Source of the DNA: Chryseobacterium sp. JJR-5R
Lineage (GTDB): Bacteria > Bacteroidota > Bacteroidia > Flavobacteriales > Weeksellaceae
Assembly: GCF_034047335.1 (NCBI RefSeq)
Contig: NZ_CP139137.1
Span: 186,001-250,000 of the forward strand
Direction: 5' to 3'
Length of the DNA stretch: 64,000 nt
Shown here: positions 9,206 to 19,054 of the stretch, piece after piece
Layout: each line of letters starts with the position of its first letter
How positions within the stretch are numbered: position 1 is the first letter of the stretch
Made by a program: the position numbers and the translations under genes
Notes under the pieces: model-generated
What the model was told of the DNA's origin: nothing
What the model saw: only the letters and a program-made list of their open reading frames with translations
Database searches by the model: none

Positions 9206-9889
9206 TCAATCTTTGTTTAAAATCTTTTTTTTGATGAGCTTCAGAACAGACGGTAAAGTATTTCCTTCAGACGTAAAAACCGGCTTTGAAGTATGCTTTC
9301 TGAGTTCACCGGAAGTGGTTTCCCCGATTGAAAAAAGCATCATATCATCAAAAGAATTCTGCTTTGCAAAACTACGAACTCCGCTCGGACTAAAAAAAAC
9401 GGCGGCATGATATTTTTCAGTTACCAAAGGATGGATTTCTTCAGTATGGTAAACCACTACTTTTTCGTATTGGATATTCTGGAGCGGAAGGTCTTTATCA
9501 AGGATGTTTATGGCGATATTACCGCAGAAGTGCAGGAATTTTTCATGCTGGCAGTATTTGACAATGAATTTTGAAAGGGTATCGGCATTTTTCAGGACTT
9601 TAAAAGTCCCGAACCCGTTTTTCCGCAGTTCCCGTTTTGTTTTTTCGCCTACGCAGTAGATCCTGTTGTAGTTTTTCGCTGTTAAATCTTCATTGGGCTG
9701 AAATCCGTTTTGGAAAAAAGACTTTACGCCGTTGGCGCTGGTAAAAATAAGGGAATGGTTTTTTAAATCAAATAAGCTGATTTTTACCGGCACCGTCTTA
9801 ATGACCTCAATACAGGCCGCCGAAATATTGTCTCCCAATTCTTCGGATATAACGGAAAGGTCTGTATTTTTGGTAAATAAGATATTCAT
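9206..9889 (-). CDS. hemD: Uroporphyrinogen-III synthase
   Basis: 227 residues, somewhat shorter than the usual 240-260. HemD is poorly conserved, but LIFTSANGVKSFF, YCVGEKTKRELRKNGF and AAVFFSPSGVRSF match its recurring motifs. The position between hemC and hemE settles the call. It closes hydroxymethylbilane into uroporphyrinogen III. There is an 85-nt gap from hemC without another gene. Confidence 0.85.
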   Translation of the reverse strand: MNILFTKNTDLSVISEELGDNISAACIEVIKTVPVKISLFDLKNHSLIFTSANGVKSFFQNGFQPNEDLTAKNYNRIYCVGEKTKRELRKNGFGTFKVLKNADTLSKFIVKYCQHEKFLHFCGNIAINILDKDLPLQNIQYEKVVVYHTEEIHPLVTEKYHAAVFFSPSGVRSFAKQNSFDDMMLFSIGETTSGELRKHTSKPVFTSEGNTLPSVLKLIKKKILNKD

Positions 9890-9974
9890 TTCTTAAGTGT
9901 GAAAAGCAAAGCTAATCATAGGGGTTCAGCAACAAGAGGGTATAAGTTTAACTTAATGAATATTTTATTGCTAT

Positions 9975-10883
9975 TTAAATCCGGCTTTTAATTTCTGCCA
10001 TCAGTTCCTTGCCTCCGTTTTCAAGAACAACTCTGGCAAACTTTTCCCCAAAATTCTCTTCCTCATTATAAATGAAGTTCTCATCGGTGGCAATGGTATT
10101 TTTGCCGTCAAGGGAACAAAGTGCCGCCTTAAAACGGATCTGGTCATCAAAGATTTCGGCAAATGCCCCGATCGGTGCAGTACAGCCTCCTTCCAGGGTG
10201 CTCAGGAAATTTCTTTCCATTTCCACGCAGATCTGGGTAGGCCTGTGATTAATGGAGCCCAGGATTTCGTTAATCTCTTTTTTATCAGAATGCCCGGCAA
10301 CGGCAATAACGCCCTGTGAGGCAGCCGGAATTAAAAACGGAAGCATTTCATAATCAATGTCCATTTTCATTCTTTTGATTCCTGCCAGTGATAAAATGGT
10401 GGCATCAAAATCACCTTCTTCCAGTTTCTGAAGGCGGGTCTGGATATTTCCCCTGATGTCCGAAAACTCTGCAGTAGGGAAGTTCTTCAGCCAGAATGCT
10501 CTTCTTCTCAGGCTGCTGGTTGCCAGTTTAAGCTCGTGAAGTTCCTTGTTTTTTGCCGATTCTTTCCTTATCAGTACATCCTGTGGGAAATCCCTTTCCA
10601 GATGGGCAATCAACTCAATGTTTTCAGGCAGCTGTGTGGGTACGTCTTTCAGGGAATGTACGGCAATATCAATTTCGTCATTCAGCAGGGCAACGTCAAG
10701 GTCTCTGGTGAAAATCCCTGTAATGCCTAAAGAGTATAGAGGCTGGGTAAGATTTTTATCGCCGGAAGATACGATAGGAACAATTTCCGTTAAATGGTTG
10801 CTGTTCTGGAGGTGTCTCGCAACTTCTCTCGCCTGCCAAAGGGCAAGTGCGGAATTTCTGGTTCCGATTCTAATGCTTTTCAT
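9975..10883 (-). CDS. hemC: Hydroxymethylbilane synthase (porphobilinogen deaminase)
   Basis: 302 residues from the preferred ATG at 10883, giving MKSIRIGTRNSALAL, the standard start of the family. An upstream ATG at 10907 would add eight unusual residues. The cofactor-binding Cys lies in LEGGCTAPIGA (residue 234), and LATSSLRRRAFW and DIRGNIQTRL are diagnostic. It polymerises four porphobilinogen units. The 5' end overlaps the hemA stop by 14 nt, which indicates translational coupling. Confidence 0.93.
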   Translation of the reverse strand: MKSIRIGTRNSALALWQAREVARHLQNSNHLTEIVPIVSSGDKNLTQPLYSLGITGIFTRDLDVALLNDEIDIAVHSLKDVPTQLPENIELIAHLERDFPQDVLIRKESAKNKELHELKLATSSLRRRAFWLKNFPTAEFSDIRGNIQTRLQKLEEGDFDATILSLAGIKRMKMDIDYEMLPFLIPAASQGVIAVAGHSDKKEINEILGSINHRPTQICVEMERNFLSTLEGGCTAPIGAFAEIFDDQIRFKAALCSLDGKNTIATDENFIYNEEENFGEKFARVVLENGGKELMAEIKSRI

Positions 10884-12144
10884 TGAATTCGTTGTTTGGT
10901 TGTTCAACTAATATTTCGTGCATTAATTTACTGATTTCTTCAGCCTTTAAAGGATTATCAATGATATATTTTGCAAAGCGGTTGGTGATTTTCTGAATCA
11001 TTTTGTCAGAAAGTTCCATGTCCGTGATGTTGATATACCTGTTTTTTTTGTAGAAATTATGCATTTCATTGCGTTCCATATTCTTTAAGACAGCTTTGAA
11101 ATGATGGATGTTGGGTGCCAGCCTTCTCTTTTTTTCCCATTCAAGGAATTCTTTGGTCATCTCCTTGATGATTTTTTCCGCTTTCGGGATTTCTTTTTCC
11201 CTCTGCTGAATGGTTTCCTGGATCTGTTTGGAAAGCTCGTCTACCCCGATCAGCGTTACGTTTTCATTTTCCGTAACGTTTTTTTCAACGTTATGGGGAA
11301 TTGAAAGATCAATAACGAGGGTTTCTTTTCCATTGGGGAAATGGGATTTATTAACGATCGGATGTCTTGCACCGGTAGCCACAATAAGGATATCCGTATG
11401 TTTTAATTCCTGATCAAAATCAGCATAATCAATATGAGGGATATGGTATTTCTCCGAAATTTTTTCCGCGGTTTCCTGGGTCCTGTTGGTAATTTTTATT
11501 TTCGGCTGATATACGTGCTTAACCAGGTTTTCTACCGTATTCTGCCCGATTTCGCCTACACCCAACAGCAGGATATTCTTTTCCGTAATCCTTTTCTGGT
11601 TGTTCAGGATGTAATGAACCGCTGCATAAGAAACGGAAGCTGCGCCGTTGGAAATCCCGGTTTCGTTTTTTATCCTTTTTGATATCTGGATGGCCGAATT
11701 AATGGCTCTTTCCAGAAAAGGATTGGAATTGATCCTTTCTTTCCTGAAACGGTTGTATGCTTTTTTAATCTGTCCGATGATCTCAAAGTCCCCGATGATC
11801 TGGCTCTCCAGCCCGGCCGCCACTCTGAACAGGTGGGTCAAAGCCTCTTCTTTGGTCAGGATATTGGCAAACGGCAGAAAATCCATCAGGTTTACCCCTA
11901 CAATACGGCAGTATTCTTCAGCCACAAGGAGGTAATTGGGGGAAGTCGTATAGATTTCCGTTCTGTTACAGGTTGAAACCACAAAGGCATCTCCTAAGTT
12001 CTCATCATGGATCCGGGAAACGAAGCTTTTGATGTTCTCGTCAAAAAATGCAAACTTGCCCCTTGTTTCCGCATCTGCCTTCTCGAAGCTGACCGAAAGC
12101 ACTGCAAAATTCGATGTCTGATGAATATTAGAATACTGTAACAT
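10870..12144 (-). CDS. hemA: Glutamyl-tRNA reductase
   Basis: 424 residues. The catalytic Cys59 lies in VVSTCNRTEIY. An NADPH-binding domain with LLGVGEIGQNT and a C-terminal dimerisation helix region follow. It makes glutamate-1-semialdehyde, the first committed step of C5 haem synthesis. A -7 element (TAAATTTG, 12153-12160 minus) ends only 8 nt before the ATG, so the transcript may be leaderless or nearly so. Confidence 0.93.
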   Translation of the reverse strand: MLQYSNIHQTSNFAVLSVSFEKADAETRGKFAFFDENIKSFVSRIHDENLGDAFVVSTCNRTEIYTTSPNYLLVAEEYCRIVGVNLMDFLPFANILTKEEALTHLFRVAAGLESQIIGDFEIIGQIKKAYNRFRKERINSNPFLERAINSAIQISKRIKNETGISNGAASVSYAAVHYILNNQKRITEKNILLLGVGEIGQNTVENLVKHVYQPKIKITNRTQETAEKISEKYHIPHIDYADFDQELKHTDILIVATGARHPIVNKSHFPNGKETLVIDLSIPHNVEKNVTENENVTLIGVDELSKQIQETIQQREKEIPKAEKIIKEMTKEFLEWEKKRRLAPNIHHFKAVLKNMERNEMHNFYKKNRYINITDMELSDKMIQKITNRFAKYIIDNPLKAEEISKLMHEILVEQPNNEFNEKH

Positions 12145-12544
12145 AAGCAGGACAAATTTACGCCTTTTTTAATAAATGACCTGCTGAAACTGTATATGAT
12201 AATTATCGTAAAAAACTATTTGGAATATAAGAAATCAGCTTTACCATCTCCTGATTGATATTGCTGACGGAATTATGATAAGGTTAATACTAATGATCTG
12301 TAATAAGTTTAATAATTTAACATAATTCTTTTCAAAACTCTTAAAATTCAGGCTTCTTTCTGCATGCTTCAGGCTTAATACAACCTTGAATATAGTTGAA
12401 ATTACATTGTGTAAATGCTTAAATTAAAAGTTAATAACCGTTTTTAAATTTTAATAAAATTTTAACCAAATTATATGCTTACGGAATCTCTTTGGTCGTG
12501 TTAAATTCCTATCTTTGTAACTCTTTAAAAAATCAGAAGGAAAT
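12145..12544. promoter_or_regulatory. Divergent promoter region hemA / mreB
   Basis: 400 nt of AT-rich non-coding DNA. The hemA side has TAAATTTG at 12153-12160 (minus). The mreB side has TATCTTTG at 12510-12517 (plus), with TTTG at 12491-12494 only 15 nt upstream. No open frame or structured element stands out in the middle. Confidence 0.6.
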
Positions 12545-13570
12545 ATGAGTTTATTCGATATGTTTACGCAAGAGATTGCGATAGACCTTGGTACTGCCAA
12601 TACCCTTATCATCCATAATAATAAAATTGTTATAGATCAGCCGTCAATTGTTGCAATTGAACGTTCTACGGGTAAGCCGATTGCAGTCGGTGAGCAGGCG
12701 AAGCATATGCAGGGTAAGACTCATGAGGACATCAAGACCATCCGTCCGCTGAAAGACGGGGTGATTGCAGATTTCCATGCTTCTGAGCACATGATTAAAG
12801 AATTCATCAAAAAAATCCCCGGCATTAAAGGGCGTTTTATCCAGCCGGCATTGAGGATTGTGATCTGTATTCCTTCCGGGATCACCGAAGTGGAAAAAAG
12901 AGCGGTAAGGGATTCTGCCCAAAAAGTAAATGCCAAAGAAGTCCGTTTGATTTATGAACCCATGGCCGCTGCAATAGGAGTTGGCATTGATGTACAGAAG
13001 CCTGAAGGCAACATGATCATCGACATAGGCGGCGGTACTACGGAAATTGCCGTGGTTGCTTTAGGAGGTATTGTCTGTGATAAATCCGTAAAAATTGCAG
13101 GTGACGTATTTACCAACGATATCGCATATTACCTGAGAACCCACCATAATCTGTACATCGGTGAAAGAACAGCCGAAAGGATTAAAATCGAAGTTGGTTC
13201 AGCTGTTGAAGACTTAGACGTTGACATTGAAGATATCCCGGTACAGGGAAGAGACCTGATCACAGGTAAGCCGAAAGAAATTATGGTTGGCTATAAAGAG
13301 ATTGCAAGGGCACTGGATAAATCAATCATCAGGATTGAGGATGCCGTAATGGAAACGCTTTCTTTGACGCCTCCCGAACTGGCAGCCGATATTTACAAAA
13401 CGGGAATTTACCTCGCCGGCGGAGGTGCGCTTTTAAGAGGCCTTGCAGACAGGCTGCATAAAAAAACAGGTCTTCCTGTTTTTGTAGCTGAAGATCCGTT
13501 AAGAGCAGTAGTTCGCGGAACAGGGATTGCCCTTAAAAATATGGATAAATTCAATTTCCTTATTAAATAG
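12545..13570 (+). CDS. mreB: Rod shape-determining protein MreB
   Basis: 341 residues. The N-terminal IAIDLGTANTLI (phosphate 1), IDIGGGTTEIAV (phosphate 2) and the C-terminal LAGGGALLRGL are the actin-fold nucleotide-binding motifs. MreB filaments guide lateral cell wall synthesis at the cytoplasmic membrane. It is the first gene of an elongation operon with mreC, mreD, mrdA and rodA, and the next gene starts 26 nt later. Confidence 0.97.
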   Translation: MSLFDMFTQEIAIDLGTANTLIIHNNKIVIDQPSIVAIERSTGKPIAVGEQAKHMQGKTHEDIKTIRPLKDGVIADFHASEHMIKEFIKKIPGIKGRFIQPALRIVICIPSGITEVEKRAVRDSAQKVNAKEVRLIYEPMAAAIGVGIDVQKPEGNMIIDIGGGTTEIAVVALGGIVCDKSVKIAGDVFTNDIAYYLRTHHNLYIGERTAERIKIEVGSAVEDLDVDIEDIPVQGRDLITGKPKEIMVGYKEIARALDKSIIRIEDAVMETLSLTPPELAADIYKTGIYLAGGGALLRGLADRLHKKTGLPVFVAEDPLRAVVRGTGIALKNMDKFNFLIK

Positions 13571-13596
13571 TTATAACTTTTACGAACTACATCTGA

Positions 13597-14451
13597 ATGG
13601 GATTTTTGCTGAGATTATTTTCGAAGAACGCACTTTTCGCCTTCTTTATATTTCTGCAAATCATTGCTCTTGTACTGATATTTTCCAAAAATGCCATGCA
13701 GAAATCCTGGATTGCAGGCCAGTCGGCCGCGCTGAATTCATGGGTTTCAGGATATATCGATGAAGGGGTTTCCTATCTTAGACTGAAGCAGATCAATGAA
13801 GACCTTGTTATCCAGAACAAAGCGCTCATGCTTGAGCTTTACGGAAAACAGGGCGCAAAAAACCCGCAGTTCAGGAAAGTTCATGATACATTAGGCGGCG
13901 GACAGATTTACACTTTTGTGGACGGGGAGATTGTCTTCAACAGCATCAACAGAAGAAACAATTATTTTACCATCAATCGCGGGCGGCGGGATGGCGTATT
14001 TCCTCAGATGGGCGTTATGGCCCCGAAAGGCGTTGCCGGAATCGTGATCAATTCCACAGACAGCTATGCTTTGGTACAGTCGGTTCTGAGCGTCAATAAA
14101 ATCAGGATCAATGCAGCCCTTAAAAGCTCCGGGTATTTCGGTACGTTAACATGGAACGGTGACAATTCTCGGGTTATGCACCTTGCTGACATTCCTAAAT
14201 ATGTTGCCCTGAAAATCGGGGACACTGTGGTAACAGACGGAAAATCCGCTATTTTTCCGAAAGGAGTAATGATCGGTACCGTTGCAGGTTATTCTGTAGA
14301 TAACAAAACAGGATTCTGGGATATTTCAATAGAGCTGAGCGAGAAAATGGGGACCCTGAATAAAGTATATGTCGTTAAGAATCTTAAAAAAGCTGAAGTA
14401 CAGAAAATTCAGGATACCCTACAGACTGTAATAAAAAAGGAAAATGATTAG
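13597..14451 (+). CDS. mreC: Rod shape-determining protein MreC
   Basis: 284 residues with one N-terminal membrane segment (about 10-30), a short coiled coil and the beta-rich periplasmic domain of MreC (NYFTINRGRRDGV, MGVMAPKGVAGIV). MreC bridges MreB and penicillin-binding protein 2. Its 3' end overlaps mreD by 8 nt. Confidence 0.93.
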   Translation: MGFLLRLFSKNALFAFFIFLQIIALVLIFSKNAMQKSWIAGQSAALNSWVSGYIDEGVSYLRLKQINEDLVIQNKALMLELYGKQGAKNPQFRKVHDTLGGGQIYTFVDGEIVFNSINRRNNYFTINRGRRDGVFPQMGVMAPKGVAGIVINSTDSYALVQSVLSVNKIRINAALKSSGYFGTLTWNGDNSRVMHLADIPKYVALKIGDTVVTDGKSAIFPKGVMIGTVAGYSVDNKTGFWDISIELSEKMGTLNKVYVVKNLKKAEVQKIQDTLQTVIKKEND

Positions 14452-14950
14452 CAGGACATTATTTACAGATATCGTGATCATGGTTTTCCTGGTGGCACTA
14501 CAGATTTTTGTACTGAACAGGATTACCCTTTTCGGGAAATATACACCGGTGTTATATCCTGTGTTTGTCATGTTCTATCCGTTTTTCAGAAACAGGTTTC
14601 AGTTTCTGGCACTGAGCTTTCTGATCGGGTTGTCCGTTGATGCATTTCTGTTTTCATGGGGGATCAATGCCTTTGCAACCACCCTGATTGCTTATTTCAG
14701 GACTTTGATTTTCAGGACTTCTACAGATACTTCCACCGATTTCTTTTCCTTCCAGTCGCTTCAATGGGCGCAGTTTTTGCTGTTTTTATTTTCAAGTATC
14801 TTTTTGCATCAGCTTTTTGTACAGTATATAGAATTCTTTAAGCTGAGCAGGTTTTTTGAAATATTATTTAATGTATTGGTAACAAGTGCTATTTCATTTG
14901 TATTTATTATTATCTATGCATTAATATTTAAAATCAAGCAAAAAGTTTGA
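14444..14950 (+). CDS. mreD: Rod shape-determining protein MreD
   Basis: 168 residues, almost entirely hydrophobic, with about five membrane segments. The sequence alone is only weakly diagnostic, but the position between mreC and mrdA with overlaps on both sides fixes the identity. It is an inner-membrane component of the elongation complex. Confidence 0.88.
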   Translation: MISRTLFTDIVIMVFLVALQIFVLNRITLFGKYTPVLYPVFVMFYPFFRNRFQFLALSFLIGLSVDAFLFSWGINAFATTLIAYFRTLIFRTSTDTSTDFFSFQSLQWAQFLLFLFSSIFLHQLFVQYIEFFKLSRFFEILFNVLVTSAISFVFIIIYALIFKIKQKV

Positions 14951-16986
14951 ACACACGTTATTTAAAAATTTTCTCCGTTCTTATTGTAATTGCCCTGATT
15001 TTCGTGGCAAGGCTTTCTTATTTACAGTTATTTACGGACCGGTATGCACTGAATGCTGCCAACACGTCCATTAAAACCGAATATGTAATTCCGCAGCGGG
15101 GTGTCATCTTTGACAGGAACGGGAAGATTATGGTAGGCAACCAGCCGGCTTATGAAATTTCATTTACCCAAGCCCTGATGAAGCCGGACTTTGATACACT
15201 CGCTTTCTGCAGTTTAATGAAAATCAGCAAACCGGATTTCATTAATAGAATCAATGTCATCAAAAAAGAAAAATATTATTCCAAGCTTACCCCGATGACT
15301 TTTATTAAAGATCTGAGCAGGGAAGATATTGCCAGGGTCCAGGAAATCATATTTAAATATCCGGCGTTCAGTATTGTTTCAAGGCCGCAGCGTCAGTATG
15401 AAGTCTCCACTTCCGGAAACCTGTTGGGGTATACCAGTGAAGTGAATGAGAAAGAAATTAAAAAAGATTCCGCATATTACCTGCCGGGTGATTTTATCGG
15501 TAAGACAGGAATTGAAAAAGCATATGAAAAAGAGCTCCGCGGTGTAAAAGGAGTAAAGTATATCCAGAAAGACATCAAGCTCCGGAATGTAGGGCCGTAT
15601 AAAAGCGGGACGCTGGATAAAGATGTGATTACCGGTAAAGATATCACCCTCACCATAGATTATGACCTTCAGAGAATGGCTGAAGAAATGCTGGTGGATA
15701 AACACGGAGCCATTGTTGCCATAGACCCGAATACCGGGGAGGTGCTGGTAGCGGCTACAGGACCGGATATTGATCCCAACCTTTTTACGGGGCCTAACAA
15801 ATCCAAAAATCTATACGCGCTTTCAAAAGATACCCTTTATGAAAACAAACCTACTTTTGACCGTTCCTTGCAGGCAGCATATCCTCCGGGCTCCACTTTT
15901 AAACTGCTGACCGCTTTGGCAGCCATGCAGATGGGCGTGATGGATGAAAATACGATTTTTCCGTGCGGCGGCGGATTTTATTATAAAGGGAAAAGGATTA
16001 AAGGCCATGGCGGTGCAGATCCGTTGATTCCCTCTATTCAGGTGTCCAGCAACTGTTTTTTCACGTATGCTTTCATTGCGATCATTAAAAAATATCCAGG
16101 AAATCCTTCAAAAGGGGTGGATGAATGGAAAAAAATCATGAGCAGCTTCGGAGTCGGGGAATTTTTGAATAATGATTTTGCCGTAGGGGCGAGAGGAAGT
16201 ATCCCTTCAGGAGATTTTTATGAGAAAAGATTTAAAGCAATAATCAAAGCAAGCGGCTCTGTCAAAAAAGATTATAAAAACTGGGATGAGATGTCAACAG
16301 GTGCGATCTATAACGGAATGGGACAGGGCGATGTGCTGGTAACACCGCTTCAGCTGGCCAATTATGTCGCAGCCATTGCCAATAAAGGCTGGTATTATAC
16401 GCCTCATATTGTAAAAGCAATTGACGGAAAGCCGAATCCCGATCCGAGATTCAAAAAGAAGCACCAGACGCTTGTTGATAAAAAACATTTCGATCCGGTT
16501 TTAAAAGGGATGGAAGCGGTAGTATTGAGAGGTACGGCACACGGGCTTAAATCCAGTGATTTCACACAACTGGCAAAAACAGGCACGGCGCAGGTTCCCC
16601 AGGGTAAAGACAACTCGATCTTTGTACTGATAGCCCCGGCTGATAAACCTAAAATTGTGGTGGCGGCAGTGATGGAGCATGCAGGATTCGGGGCTACATG
16701 GGCAGGTCCGGCAGCAACGGTGATTGCCGAAAAGTTTATTACCGGTGATCTAAAGCGTGAACATTTATACAAAAAGATGATCACTTCAAGTTTTATGCCT
16801 GAATATAAAAGACAGTGGATTGCAGACCTGAAACGCAAAGGTCTTTATAAGCCAAGTGAAGATTCCATCAAACAGAAAAGGATCCGGGACAGCCTGAATT
16901 TTATTAAAGAGCAAAAGGCAAAACTCAAAAAAAAGATAGACGAGGAGACAAAAAACCTTAAGAACAAAAAAACCGTTAAGCAATGA
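14947..16986 (+). CDS. mrdA: Penicillin-binding protein 2 (peptidoglycan transpeptidase)
   Basis: 679 residues. The start is TTG at 14947, which overlaps the mreD stop as TTGA. One N-terminal membrane segment is followed by the dimerisation domain (RGVIFDRNGKIM) and the transpeptidase domain. Catalytic Ser is in PPGSTFK (about residue 316), the SxN motif is SSN, and KTG lies in LAKTGTAQVP (about 543). The C-terminus is a lysine-rich tail. It crosslinks peptidoglycan during elongation together with RodA. Confidence 0.95.
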   Translation: MNTRYLKIFSVLIVIALIFVARLSYLQLFTDRYALNAANTSIKTEYVIPQRGVIFDRNGKIMVGNQPAYEISFTQALMKPDFDTLAFCSLMKISKPDFINRINVIKKEKYYSKLTPMTFIKDLSREDIARVQEIIFKYPAFSIVSRPQRQYEVSTSGNLLGYTSEVNEKEIKKDSAYYLPGDFIGKTGIEKAYEKELRGVKGVKYIQKDIKLRNVGPYKSGTLDKDVITGKDITLTIDYDLQRMAEEMLVDKHGAIVAIDPNTGEVLVAATGPDIDPNLFTGPNKSKNLYALSKDTLYENKPTFDRSLQAAYPPGSTFKLLTALAAMQMGVMDENTIFPCGGGFYYKGKRIKGHGGADPLIPSIQVSSNCFFTYAFIAIIKKYPGNPSKGVDEWKKIMSSFGVGEFLNNDFAVGARGSIPSGDFYEKRFKAIIKASGSVKKDYKNWDEMSTGAIYNGMGQGDVLVTPLQLANYVAAIANKGWYYTPHIVKAIDGKPNPDPRFKKKHQTLVDKKHFDPVLKGMEAVVLRGTAHGLKSSDFTQLAKTGTAQVPQGKDNSIFVLIAPADKPKIVVAAVMEHAGFGATWAGPAATVIAEKFITGDLKREHLYKKMITSSFMPEYKRQWIADLKRKGLYKPSEDSIKQKRIRDSLNFIKEQKAKLKKKIDEETKNLKNKKTVKQ

Positions 16987-18212
16987 AGTGGGCAGAAGGT
17001 ATAGACAAACTGGGCCTTGGCCTGTATTTTTTGCTCTGCATTTTCGCCATTGCAAACATTTACAGTGTTGACCAGAAGCTTGGAGAAAAACAACTGATTT
17101 TCTTTGGGATTTCTCTGTTTGTCGGGCTGGTGATTTTTGTGGGGAGAAGCAAGTTCTTTGAAAATATGTCAGGGATTATTTATATTGGCGGTGTTCTGCT
17201 CCTGATCGGACTTTTTCCTTTCGGCAAAGAAATCCTCGGTCAGAAAAACTGGTATAAATTCGGGAGCTTTACCATGCAGCCTGTAGAGTTTGCCAAAATC
17301 GGGACCGCTCTGATGCTGGCCAACTATGTTTCAGGGCCTGAATTTAACCTGAAAAACAGGAAATCCCTTCTAACCACTTTAGCCATTGTAGGAATTCCTG
17401 CCGTGGTGGTACTTGCCATTCCGGATGTCGGCTCAATGCTTGTATTCATTGCATTTTTTATTGCATTATACCGTGAAGGCCTGAACGGGCTGCTGTTCGG
17501 CGTTGGGTTTCTTTTTGCCGGGGTATTCCTTATTTCTCTGGCGGTTGATCCTGTCTGGGTTGCGCTTACGATTGTTGTCATTATAGGAGGGTGGATTGCG
17601 ATGAATTACTACAAAATGTCATGGAATGTGGTTTCCATTTCAGGCATTGCCGGATCTGTACTGGTTCTGTGCGGGCTGGCTTTCGGTTCGCCTTATATTT
17701 TAGAAAAATTGCCGAAACACCAACGGGAAAGGATTGAAGTTTTATACAAAGGTGAAAAAGCGTTCAGGGATACATCCGGTTACAATTTACTGTATTCTAA
17801 AACAGCCATCGGTTCCGGAGGGCTTTTGGGAAAAGGCTATCGTGAAGGTTCCGTAACCCAGGGAAAATTTGTTCCCGAGCAGGAAACGGATTATATTTTC
17901 TGTACCGTCGGCGAAGAATGGGGCTTTATAGGGAGTGCAGTCCTTATCTTCTGCTATATGGTTTTCATCGGGCGCATCTATTATCTGGCAGAACAGCAGA
18001 AATCCTCTTTTAACCGGGTTTTCGGCTATTGCTTTGCTTCGATCCTGCTGATGCACTTTACCATCAATTTAGGGATGGTTATGGGTCTTTTCCCGACTGT
18101 AGGGATTCCTCTGCCTTTCTTCAGTTACGGGGGAAGTTCACTGCTTGCGTTTTCAATGATGACTTTTATCTTCTTTAAACTCAATTATTCGGATAAGAAC
18201 AGCCTGGTTTAA
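16983..18212 (+). CDS. rodA: Peptidoglycan glycosyltransferase RodA (SEDS family)
   Basis: 409 residues with about ten membrane segments. The ATG overlaps the mrdA stop as ATGA. SEDS features include the loop around QNWYKFGSFTMQPVEFAKIG and the C-terminal GIPLPFFSYGGSSLLA. RodA polymerises lipid II and works with PBP2, whose gene is directly upstream. It is the last gene of the elongation operon. No clear terminator is seen before the next gene. Confidence 0.95.
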   Translation: MKWAEGIDKLGLGLYFLLCIFAIANIYSVDQKLGEKQLIFFGISLFVGLVIFVGRSKFFENMSGIIYIGGVLLLIGLFPFGKEILGQKNWYKFGSFTMQPVEFAKIGTALMLANYVSGPEFNLKNRKSLLTTLAIVGIPAVVVLAIPDVGSMLVFIAFFIALYREGLNGLLFGVGFLFAGVFLISLAVDPVWVALTIVVIIGGWIAMNYYKMSWNVVSISGIAGSVLVLCGLAFGSPYILEKLPKHQRERIEVLYKGEKAFRDTSGYNLLYSKTAIGSGGLLGKGYREGSVTQGKFVPEQETDYIFCTVGEEWGFIGSAVLIFCYMVFIGRIYYLAEQQKSSFNRVFGYCFASILLMHFTINLGMVMGLFPTVGIPLPFFSYGGSSLLAFSMMTFIFFKLNYSDKNSLV

Positions 18213-18295
18213 AAGCTGGAAGTTGAAAGAGGGAAGCTGGAGGCTTATAGTATTTTGTTTTAATTTCTTTATTTCTAAATTAAATCATAAACATC

Positions 18296-18866
18296 ATGAA
18301 AGAGGCATTTGTCCTGAACCGATCCTTTGAAAATACAGACTTCATGCAACAACCTGTGGCAAAAGGCGAATATGAAAGCTGTACTTTCAGGAATTGTAAC
18401 TTTGAATATGCCGATCTTTCCGGTTTCAGCTTTAGTGATTGTGAATTTACCGGATGCAACCTCAGTATGGCAAAACTCTCGCGGACGGCTTTTCGGGATG
18501 TTGTTTTTAGGGAATGCAAAATGTTCGGACTCCTTTTTAATGACTGCAATGGATTTGGTCTGTCATTCAAGTTCGACCATTGCCTACTGAACAATTCTGT
18601 TTTTTATAAAACTTCCGTAAAGAAGACTTTCTTTGTACATTCAAAATTAACGGAAGTGGATTTTACAGAATGCGATCTGTCACATTCAGTATTTAACAGC
18701 TGTGATTTTTCCGGTGCTGTTTTCGACAGATCAAACAGATTTCAGGACTTCCTTTAATTATTCTATAGATCCGTCTTCAAACAGGCTTAAAAAAGCAAAA
18801 TTTTCACTTTCTGAAGTCCATGGCCTGTTGCATACATTCCAGATTGAAATTGACAGGAATTCTTAG
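18296..18866 (+). pseudogene. Pentapeptide-repeat protein, frameshifted
   Basis: The open part (18296-18757, 153 residues) consists of A(D/N)LxF-type repeats such as FEYADLSGFSFSDCEFTGCNL, the right-handed beta-helix fold of pentapeptide-repeat proteins. It ends abruptly after FDRSNRFQDFL. In another frame the expected C-terminus continues directly: DFRTSFNYSIDPSSNRLKKA, then KFSLSEVHGLLHTFQIEI up to TAG at 18866. About 11 nt appear to be missing near 18738. Family members include DNA-gyrase-protecting and purely structural proteins, so the function is unknown. The gene is probably inactive or makes a shortened product. Confidence 0.8.
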
Positions 18867-19006
18867 TTTTGAATATGGAGGCCGGAAGCTAGGGGTTATC
18901 ACGGACTGCCTGAATTCCTGTTATCTGAAAGAATGGAAATTACCAGGTAAAACGACAAGGAGCTATGGACAGTCTGATTTCGGGGACCATATCCAGCAAT
19001 AAAAAA

Positions 19007-19027
19007 GCCATCAAAATTTTTGATGAC
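19007..19027 (-). terminator. Terminator of the NlpC/P60 gene
   Basis: The inverted repeat GCCATCAAA / TTTGATGAC lies 28 nt after the minus-strand stop, with six A on the plus strand (19001-19006) as the minus-strand T-run. Confidence 0.6.
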
Positions 19028-19054
19028 TTCATTATTTAAATCAATTATTTAAAA

